DNA of 9,366 nucleotides from Clostridiales bacterium (GTDB lineage: Bacteria; Bacillota; Clostridia; Oscillospirales; Oscillospiraceae). This document shows positions 5,190 to 9,366 of the stretch, one piece after another. Made by a program: the position numbers and the translations under genes. The notes beneath the pieces were generated by a model that had not been told where the DNA came from, did not search any database, and worked only from the letters and a program-made list of their open reading frames with translations. Location of the stretch: positions 12,507-21,872 of the forward strand of contig DQDL01000067.1 in assembly GCA_003533405.1 (NCBI GenBank), in the 5' to 3' direction. Each line of letters starts with the position of its first letter. The first letter of the stretch is position 1.

Positions 5190-6116
5190 TCAGTTCTGTC
5201 TGATAGTTTTGAACACCCCTTGGCGGCAGCGGACGCTGCGGAAGGCGGTGTGCTTTACGCCGAGTATCTTGTCAAGCTCGTCGGCAGCGGCTGTGTAGGC
5301 GGTGTTGTTGTAGTGCGAGATAATGTAGCTGACGCTGCGTATCCTGCCTGCACACTCACGGCAAAAAGCCTTGATCGGACCGCAGGGTGTGAATACCCAA
5401 ATGGGTGAGCAAATGGTCACATGCTCAAAGCTTTCAAGCTCCGGCTCCACCGGCTCGATGGGCATATCCCAGCGGTGCATGCCGTAGCGGCCGCACCACC
5501 AAAAGCCGAGAGTGCCGTCCGTTTTCTCGGCCGCCTTTATCTCGTAGAGCACTGCGCCCGTGCGGTCAGCCTCCTCGTATGCAAGCTTTCGCACGAAGCC
5601 GAGACGGGAGAAAAACACGACGAGCCGTTTGGGGTCAGTGCCGATGTTGGGGTAGTCTGAAAGGCTCACCTTAAAGTGCTCCTGCTTATAAAACACGCAG
5701 GCGGCGTAGCCCGTGGCGGCTTGCAGCAGGCCGAAGATGAAATATGCGGTCGACATGAAGTTTAGCGGGAACATATAAAACTGGATACATATCCACAGCA
5801 TCAGCGTCACGCCGAATATGCCGCCGAGCACTGCGCCCGAGTGCTTTTTGCGTAAAAGCAGCACGGCGGCGGTGAGGTTTGTTAGCCCGTTTACGATGAG
5901 CAGCGCCCAGCCGGAAAAGGTGAAGTCACGAAACACGACATCGGCAAAGGGCAGCACCTGAAAATACGGAAGCATAGCGTCCATGCCCATGGCCTTGCCG
6001 CTCGGGTCGACAAGCATGCCGGTCGCTCCGGCGACTGCGCCGATACCGATAAACAGCGTCCAGAAAATTAGAATTTTTCGTGCGGTATCATATCTTGAAT
6101 GAGGTTTTTCGTTCAT
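5190..6116 (-). CDS. Four-helix membrane domain fused to a flavodoxin-like domain
   Basis: This 308-aa protein combines two parts. Residues about 14-143 carry four hydrophobic spans (roughly 14-34, 68-88, 94-113 and 116-143) with a short charged N-terminus. Residues about 163-308 look like a flavodoxin fold. KRLVVFFSRLGFVRKLA (163-179) sits where the FMN phosphate-binding loop begins, and CSPIWVFTPCGPIKAFC (236-252) is the classic S-P-I-W-x-x-T-P-x-x-P-I-K-x-F segment. The phosphate loop lacks the usual S/T-x-T-G-N-T, so FMN binding may be altered. The flavodoxin part would lie on one membrane face and could shuttle electrons or act as a sensor. The start ATG follows GGGAGA and lies one base after the stop of the DUF3795 gene, so translation is probably coupled. 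It is the last gene of the TetR-led operon. The partner and reaction are unknown. Confidence 0.75.
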   Translation of the reverse strand: MNEKPHSRYDTARKILIFWTLFIGIGAVAGATGMLVDPSGKAMGMDAMLPYFQVLPFADVVFRDFTFSGWALLIVNGLTNLTAAVLLLRKKHSGAVLGGIFGVTLMLWICIQFYMFPLNFMSTAYFIFGLLQAATGYAACVFYKQEHFKVSLSDYPNIGTDPKRLVVFFSRLGFVRKLAYEEADRTGAVLYEIKAAEKTDGTLGFWWCGRYGMHRWDMPIEPVEPELESFEHVTICSPIWVFTPCGPIKAFCRECAGRIRSVSYIISHYNNTAYTAAADELDKILGVKHTAFRSVRCRQGVFKTIRQN

Positions 6117-6117
6117 A

Positions 6118-6456
6118 TCATTCTCCCATAAGATTGCCCATCACATCGGGGACGTTTTCCCTTATCGTGCCGAGAGCTGCGCACTCGTACACATCCTTGC
6201 AGTCGGCGCAGGTGGCAAGGCTCTTGGCTTTTACGCACTTGCGGATAGGGCAGATAAAGCCGCAGAACGGAGTCTTCACGCCGTCGAGGCGGCAGCCGGT
6301 GCAGTTAATCATCTGCGGCGTTATCTCGGCGCTGTTTAGCTTGCTCCAAAGCTCGGCGGTCTTGCGCCGAAGCTCATCGTCGTTATTTAATGTCGCAAGT
6401 CTTGCATCGCACTTTTCGCAGTCCAGTCCGCAGCAGCCGATCAGCTCGTTTGTCAT
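6118..6456 (-). CDS. DUF3795 Cys-rich protein
   Basis: This 112-aa soluble protein is of the DUF3795 type. It opens with the family signature C-C-G-L-D-C-x-x-C-D-A (residues 8-18) and NNDDELR at 24-30. The A-E-L-W-S-K-L helix, the INCTGCRLDG motif (51-59), CGFICPIRKC (65-74) and CADCKDVYEC (83-92) follow. Twelve cysteines in C-x2-C and C-x3-C spacings suggest a metal or Fe-S site, but none has been shown for this family to my knowledge. The ATG at 6456 uses AAGGAGAA, which is embedded in the last codons of the preceding lipoprotein gene. Only two bases separate that stop from this start. It stands beside a flavodoxin-like membrane protein, which hints at a redox role (inference). Confidence 0.9.
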   Translation of the reverse strand: MTNELIGCCGLDCEKCDARLATLNNDDELRRKTAELWSKLNSAEITPQMINCTGCRLDGVKTPFCGFICPIRKCVKAKSLATCADCKDVYECAALGTIRENVPDVMGNLMGE

Positions 6457-6458
6457 AT

Positions 6459-6821
6459 CTATTCTCCTTTTTTAATGCACACCGAGCCGGTGGCGTTTTG
6501 CGCACCCAGTGTCACGGTGCAGCTGCCGTCCGTCGGCATGATGAGGGTAAATTCATGCACAGTCTTGCCGTCGCCGGAGTATAGCTCTATGCCGTTTCCG
6601 GCTGATATTGTAATGCGCATGTCGCCCGACTTGGTCTCGTGGTGAACGGTCAGCACATCGCCGCTGTTAAGCTTCATCGTGTGCGTATCCGTGCCTGTTG
6701 AGTGCACGATATCGGCGGTGTAGCTGTCATCGGCCTTTGTAAAAGTGCAGATGAAGCCGTCATTTGAGCAGCTTGCGAATGCTATCATAGCCGCAAGGCA
6801 TGATAAGAGCAACTTCTTCAT
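6459..6821 (-). CDS. Small predicted lipoprotein of unknown function
   Basis: This 120-aa protein starts with a lipoprotein signal peptide: MKK, a hydrophobic stretch, then the lipobox F-A-S-C with the modifiable cysteine at residue 18. The mature part (about 100 aa) is rich in Thr, Ser, Gly and short alternating strands, consistent with a small beta-sandwich or barrel exposed outside the cell membrane. No catalytic motif or known family is recognised. Its ATG overlaps the stop of the upstream 74-aa gene (ATGA). Its 3' end carries the ribosome binding site of the DUF3795 gene, so all are probably translated in a coupled manner. Confidence 0.75.
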   Translation of the reverse strand: MKKLLLSCLAAMIAFASCSNDGFICTFTKADDSYTADIVHSTGTDTHTMKLNSGDVLTVHHETKSGDMRITISAGNGIELYSGDGKTVHEFTLIMPTDGSCTVTLGAQNATGSVCIKKGE

Positions 6822-7042
6822 TTATCGTCCTTTTTCGGTGAAATTCTGCAAAATGTGACGGTCTGCGCCTTCATAGATATCTTTTTGACCTCATAGCCGT
6901 AGGCTAAAAGCTCTTTCTTGTATGTCAGAAACGAATGGTCGAGCGGAACACCGGCACACTCGGCTATCTTGTCATAGCTGAGTGTTATGCTTTCACTTCC
7001 GTTTGCAGCTAACCATTCCCATAGGGCATGATACTTATTCAT
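6818..7042 (-). CDS. 74-aa conserved-type hypothetical protein (DUF7662-like)
   Basis: The 74-aa product begins K-Y-H-A-L-W-E-W-L and has L-S-Y-D-K-I-A-E-C-A-G-V-P-L-D-H-S-F, then a Y-K-K-E-L helix and a basic C-terminal strand. This is reminiscent of small clostridial proteins annotated with a DUF7662-type domain, possibly a compact nucleic-acid-binding fold. That assignment is from memory of the sequence pattern and is tentative. The gene overlaps the end of tetR by 8 bases (ATGAATAA) and the start of the lipoprotein gene by 4. Both are typical of a tightly coupled operon and support it being a real gene. Confidence 0.7.
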   Translation of the reverse strand: MNKYHALWEWLAANGSESITLSYDKIAECAGVPLDHSFLTYKKELLAYGYEVKKISMKAQTVTFCRISPKKDDK

Positions 7043-7637
7043 CGGCCTTAAAGACCCCGAAAAACTGTCGGATGTGTCGCTCTATGAGGCCAAACGCCTC
7101 GTCCTCACGCTCCGGCTCACGGTCGCAAAGCGACATCCACACCGATATCGGAAACGCAAACTGCGCCGCCATCATCTGCGTATCGAGCGGCTTGAGCTTG
7201 CCCTCGGAAACAAGCCGTTCCATGAGCGCCTCGGCAAAGGCAAGCACATCCGTATAGCTTTGCCTTGTTTTTAGCTCGGCAAGCTGCGAATTGCGGTATT
7301 GCTCAATGGTGAGCATCTTGCGGGCACGGCTGACATGCTCATTGTGTACGGTGTAGCGTATCTGCTCTGTTACGAGCTGCACGACGCCGTCCGGGTCGAG
7401 CTCGTCGCCTATGCGGTCGGCAAGCGAGCGCACCGAGTGCTTTGTGTAGTCCTCCATTATGCTCTCGATCAGTCGGTCTAAAATGTCCTGCTTGCTGTCA
7501 AAATGACTGTACAGCGAGGCCTTGCGAACACCGACGGCATCGGCTATCTGCGCAATGCTCGTCGCCTCGAAGCCCTGCGTCGAGAAAAGCTCAAGCGCAG
7601 CATCGAGAATTCTCTGTTTAGTTTTCTGCTTCTCCAT
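7035..7637 (-). CDS. TetR-family transcriptional regulator
   Basis: This 200-aa TetR-type repressor has its N-terminal helix-turn-helix at about 8-52: R-I-L-D-A-A-L-E-L-F, G-F-E-A-T-S-I-A-Q-I-A-D-A-V-G-V, then K-A-S-L-Y-S-H-F-x-S-K. That last segment is the DNA-recognition helix and the start of helix 4. The remainder (about 55-195) is the helical ligand-binding and dimer domain, too variable to predict a ligand. The ATG at 7637 has AAGGAGG at 7650-7644 with 6 bases spacing, one of the best ribosome binding sites in the window. It is the first gene of the - strand operon and its own promoter contains a palindrome, so it probably represses its own operon and thereby the lipoprotein, DUF3795 and flavodoxin genes. 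Confidence 0.95.
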   Translation of the reverse strand: MEKQKTKQRILDAALELFSTQGFEATSIAQIADAVGVRKASLYSHFDSKQDILDRLIESIMEDYTKHSVRSLADRIGDELDPDGVVQLVTEQIRYTVHNEHVSRARKMLTIEQYRNSQLAELKTRQSYTDVLAFAEALMERLVSEGKLKPLDTQMMAAQFAFPISVWMSLCDREPEREDEAFGLIERHIRQFFGVFKADE

Positions 7638-7662
7638 GTCAAACCTCCTTATGGCCGTCTTT

Positions 7663-7691
7663 ATTATAGCTACCTATCGTTCGGCAGTCAA
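7663..7691 (-). promoter_or_regulatory. Promoter of the TetR-led operon
   Basis: Reading the - strand, TTGACT (7691-7686) is followed after exactly 17 bases by a perfect TATAAT (7668-7663). The start of transcription would be near 7656, a leader of about 19 bases before the ATG. This is the strongest promoter match in the window. Confidence 0.9.
7670..7687. promoter_or_regulatory. Candidate TetR operator in the promoter spacer
   Basis: CTACCTATCGTTCGGCAG is an imperfect 18-base palindrome (12 of 18 positions symmetric, centred on CG). It fills the spacer between the -35 and -10 boxes. Binding there would block RNA polymerase. Position and symmetry are seen; the assignment to this TetR is inferred. 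Confidence 0.5.
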
Positions 7692-7701
7692 GGAGGCAAG
7701 T

Positions 7702-7729
7702 AAAAAAGGTGCAGATTTTTCTGCACCTT
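7702..7729 (-). terminator. Intrinsic terminator of the cyclodeaminase-like gene
   Basis: AAGGTGCAG (7706-7714) and CTGCACCTT (7721-7729) form a 9-bp stem with a 6-base loop. On the - strand it is followed by a T-run (7707-7702). It separates the 7744-8367 gene from the TetR promoter just downstream. Confidence 0.88.
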
Positions 7730-7743
7730 GGCGATTTTTTGCG

Positions 7744-8367
7744 TTATTCTATGACGCTCTCAAACTTTTTCATGAGCGTGTCGGCGAACTCGGCGTTGCC
7801 GTCCATGGCGATCTCCGGCTCACGGGTCACGGTGTGCGAGCAGACCTCATCGACGATGCGGGCGCCGTAAACTGCGTGTACAAGACGCACGGAATCCATG
7901 GCCGTCCTTGCATAGCGCACGGCGGCGGCTGCGTAAACTGCGGCGGTAGGAGCGATCTTATCTGCGACCCTGTCGAGCAGCTCCATCATCTGAATGGAGG
8001 AATACATGAGCTCGTCTATCATGATACAGGCGGTCAGGTAGCCGCCTTCAATCTCCTTCTCGGAAGCGCCTGCGACCAAGCGCTTTTCAAGGGGCTTTCT
8101 GGCCTTGGTATCCTCGTCGATTATCTTGACGAAGTATTCACGCAGCGTCTCGCAGTCGGCCTCGGCCTTCTTGAGCGCTTCATCCTCGGTGCCGGTGAGC
8201 CTTATGGCTCTGAGCGCCATTGCCGCAGCTTCGCCGGCTGTGACGGCGGCGATGCTTCCGAGGCGGAGCGTGCTTTCGGCATCTGCGATGGTCTCTATGT
8301 AGCGGCGAACGGTCTTGTCCCCAAAGTATGCAATCTTGAGGTCGGCGATGTTTATCTTCTCTGCCAT
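7744..8367 (-). CDS. Cyclodeaminase/cyclohydrolase (FTCD_C)-like helical protein
   Basis: The 207-aa product is predicted to be all helical. Residues about 36-60 (LGSIAAVTAGEAAAMALRAIRLTG) resemble the G-S-x-A-A-x-x-G-A-x-A-A-A-L segment of the FTCD_C family (formimidoyl-tetrahydrofolate cyclodeaminase and related cyclohydrolases). A helix pair and an IDEDTKARKPL segment (83-93) follow, matching the family's D-x-x-A-x-x region. The folate-binding histidine/glycine pattern cannot be verified by eye, so activity is uncertain; it may be a divergent or non-catalytic member. The ATG at 8367 has AAAGGAA upstream. It has a promoter and terminator of its own, so it is a single-gene unit. No folate or histidine-degradation gene is adjacent. 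Confidence 0.6.
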   Translation of the reverse strand: MAEKINIADLKIAYFGDKTVRRYIETIADAESTLRLGSIAAVTAGEAAAMALRAIRLTGTEDEALKKAEADCETLREYFVKIIDEDTKARKPLEKRLVAGASEKEIEGGYLTACIMIDELMYSSIQMMELLDRVADKIAPTAAVYAAAAVRYARTAMDSVRLVHAVYGARIVDEVCSHTVTREPEIAMDGNAEFADTLMKKFESVIE

Positions 8368-8412
8368 GGTAAAATTCCTTTCAGCGTCAAATTGACAAGT
8401 TGAAGGCTTGCC

Positions 8413-8440
8413 TTTATACTTTTAAGTTGATGGGAGTCAA
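8413..8440 (-). promoter_or_regulatory. Possible promoter of the cyclodeaminase-like gene, borrowing a -35 from the repeat
   Basis: Reading the - strand, TTGACT (8440-8435) is followed after 16 bases by TATAAA (8418-8413). The -35 lies inside the left terminal repeat of the 8423-8651 element, while the -10 lies just outside it. Start of transcription would be near 8406. Confidence 0.6.
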
Positions 8441-8651
8441 ACTCCTATCGTCTGTCAGTGTGCCCTTTCGGTGCTTTTCACCTTTTTTCGCCTTGCCGGG
8501 CACAAAGCCCGCCCGCACCAAAAGAAAGCCGAAAATCCCTCGAAAAACACTACTGACAGATGCTGCGCAGTTTTGCCGGAAAGGGCTCTGGCGCAGCATG
8601 TGAGGAAAGCTGTCCGTCAAAACCGATAGGCGTCTGCCGCCCGTCAACTTA
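8423..8651. ncRNA. Candidate structured RNA or MITE-like element forming a three-way junction
   Basis: No gene is visible in this 229-base stretch. Its ends (8423-8450 and 8624-8651) are inverted copies matching at 23 of 28 positions, forming a closing stem P1. P2 starts at the very next base: 8451-8462 pairs with 8548-8560 (12 bp, one bulge). It encloses further hairpins, including CGGGC/GCCCG at 8497-8511 with an ACAAA loop. P3 is directly adjacent: 8561-8568 pairs with 8591-8598 (TGCTGCGC/GCGCAGCA). An unpaired strand at 8599-8623 closes the junction. Each end can also form a local hairpin (GGAG/CTCC on the left, GGCG/CGCC seen from the right), with matched base changes. Both ends have TA at the border. 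The strand and function are unknown; no known RNA family was recognised. Confidence 0.55.
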
Positions 8652-8725
8652 TGTCTATTCCTTGCGTTTATTTTATAACATTTCCGGCGCATAATCAAGT
8701 GCCGGTGACACAGGAGCGGAAGATT

Positions 8726-9232
8726 ATGAAAATTTTGCTGTGCGGTGATATAAATTCCGGCAAAACGACGCTGATAAAGCGCCTGCTTGCGGATATGAGC
8801 GCCGCCCCGAGAGGATATATAACCGTGCGAATGCCGGAGGTAGACGGCGTGAGTAATGTGTATCTGTATGATATCGCAAATCCGCCCGAGCGTGTCGAGG
8901 ATGCGGCGGTCATCATGGCGATAAGCGATACCGGCACGGAAAAGCACCCCGAGCTTTTAGACACTCTCGGCGTGCGGTATCTCACCGGTATTCCGGCCGG
9001 AAGCGCGGTGGTCTTAGACGAGATAGGCTCGCTTGAGACGGCGTCGCCCGAGTTTCAAAAGGCGGTCATGCGCATTTTATCCGGCGACTACACCGTGCTT
9101 GCCGCAGTCAAGGCGGCGAATACCGACTTTCTGCGCACCGTCCGCCGCCACCCCGACTGCGAGCTGTACATCATCACCCCCGACAACCGTGACGCACTCT
9201 ATGTGCAGCTGAAAGAGGAGTACAATATATGA
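8726..9232 (+). CDS. THEP1-type nucleoside-triphosphatase (P-loop NTPase)
   Basis: The 168-aa product is a small P-loop NTPase resembling the THEP1/NTPase_1 family (COG1618), which hydrolyses nucleoside triphosphates and is of uncertain cellular role. Walker A is GDINSGKT at 7-14 directly after the first strand, with the catalytic-site Lys13. R-G-Y-I-T at 29-33 matches the family's G-F-x-T strand. Walker B with the adjoining glutamate is VVLDEIGSLE at 95-104, equivalent to the family's D-E-I-G-K-M-E. S-P-E-F at 107-110 also fits, and the length fits. The ATG at 8726 is preferred over one at 8651, because AGGAG precedes it and homologs begin directly at the first strand; the extra 25 residues would overlap the upstream structured element. 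It is apparently monocistronic and ends in a terminator shared with the facing asnS gene. Confidence 0.85.
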   Translation: MKILLCGDINSGKTTLIKRLLADMSAAPRGYITVRMPEVDGVSNVYLYDIANPPERVEDAAVIMAISDTGTEKHPELLDTLGVRYLTGIPAGSAVVLDEIGSLETASPEFQKAVMRILSGDYTVLAAVKAANTDFLRTVRRHPDCELYIITPDNRDALYVQLKEEYNI

Positions 9233-9259
9233 AAAAAGCACCCTGTGGGGGTGCTTTTT
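9232..9259. terminator. Bidirectional terminator between the NTPase gene and asnS
   Basis: GCACCC (9238-9243) pairs with GGGTGC (9249-9254) around a TGTGG loop, flanked by six A residues on the left and five T residues on the right. These extend the stem and give T-tracts on both strands. The last base of the NTPase stop codon is the first A of the run. Confidence 0.92.
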
Positions 9260-9266
9260 CGTTGCC

Positions 9267-9366
9267 TTAGAAGTCGGCGTTGCCGGTGGTGCGGGGGTGA
9301 AGCTCGACATCACGGATGTTCGATACGCCCGTGAGGTACATGACCATGCGCTCGAAGCCGAGGCCG
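9267..9366 (-). CDS. asnS: Asparaginyl-tRNA synthetase, C-terminal end
   Basis: This is the last 32 codons of a class II aminoacyl-tRNA synthetase, cut at the window edge and stopping at TAA (9269-9267). The peptide GLGFERMVMYLTGVSNIRDV carries class II motif 3 (G-L-G-F-E-R). It ends in P-R-T-x-G-N-A-x-F, which is characteristic of asparaginyl- rather than aspartyl-tRNA synthetase. The enzyme charges tRNA-Asn in the cytoplasm. The segment before the end reads DVELHPRT where DVIPFPRT is usual, a mild variation. A terminator lies 7 bases past the stop. Confidence 0.93.
   Translation of the reverse strand, partial: GLGFERMVMYLTGVSNIRDVELHPRTTGNADF

Noticed and set aside
8423..8651. 6S RNA, RNase P RNA or tmRNA
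   Set aside because: The GAGGAAAG segment recalls RNase P, but the other conserved blocks of RNase P, the long single hairpin of 6S RNA and the tag frame and CCA end of tmRNA are all missing.
8651..8725. Upstream ATG start for the NTPase gene adding 25 residues
   Set aside because: The ATG begins at the border of the structured element with no good ribosome binding site, and P-loop NTPases of this type start right before the Walker A strand.
8651..8725. Promoter for the NTPase gene (TATAAC near 8671)
   Set aside because: The -10-like box is reasonable but no acceptable -35 lies 16-18 bases upstream, so it was not called.
8414..8947. - strand reading frame across the structured element and into the NTPase gene
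   Set aside because: It is antisense to a clear P-loop NTPase, covers strongly self-complementary DNA and has Arg/His-rich composition without any domain.

Overview
The window (about 9.4 kb, GC-rich, strong AGGAGG-type ribosome binding sites) looks like chromosomal DNA from a Gram-positive anaerobe of the class Clostridia, probably the Oscillospiraceae/Ruminococcaceae. The basis is the protein families present (YkvI-type permease, DUF3795, AraC-GyrI fusions, a biotin ligase without a repressor domain), the use of GTG and TTG starts, and many compact bidirectional terminators. No phage, plasmid, transposase, CRISPR, tRNA or rRNA gene is visible.

Layout. (1) 1-180 is the 3' end of rplA (ribosomal protein L1, + strand). 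A 490-base gap follows. It holds a 199-base foldback element tipped by a strong terminator, then an AT-rich stretch with a sigma-A-like promoter. (2) 671-3283 (+) carries a YkvI-family permease, an overlapping biotin-protein ligase, and a ZIP metal transporter whose ribosome binding site is buried in a strong hairpin. (3) A perfect 18-bp terminator palindrome contains the stop codons of two convergent genes. (4) 3318-7637 (-) reads, in transcription order: a TetR regulator, a 74-aa protein, a small lipoprotein, a DUF3795 Cys-rich protein and a membrane-flavodoxin fusion, all overlapping or 1-2 bases apart. After a 73-base gap with its own possible promoter come two tandem AraC-GyrI regulators. 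(5) 7744-8367 (-) is a helical protein resembling the cyclodeaminase/cyclohydrolase (FTCD_C) family, with its own promoter and terminator. (6) 8423-8651 holds no gene but folds into an unusually clean three-way junction closed by 28-base inverted repeats. It is a candidate structured RNA or MITE-like element. (7) 8726-9232 (+) is a THEP1-type NTPase, converging on the 3' end of an asparaginyl-tRNA synthetase gene (-).

How the genes work together. The TetR-led cluster looks like a self-regulated envelope or redox stress operon: TetR repressor, lipoprotein, Cys-rich protein, membrane flavodoxin. It is followed by regulators that probably sense small molecules through GyrI-like domains. No ligand can be read from the sequence. 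The most unusual content is non-coding: two complex intergenic foldback elements that may share a core, the sequestered start of the ZIP gene, and a palindrome inside the TetR promoter spacer.
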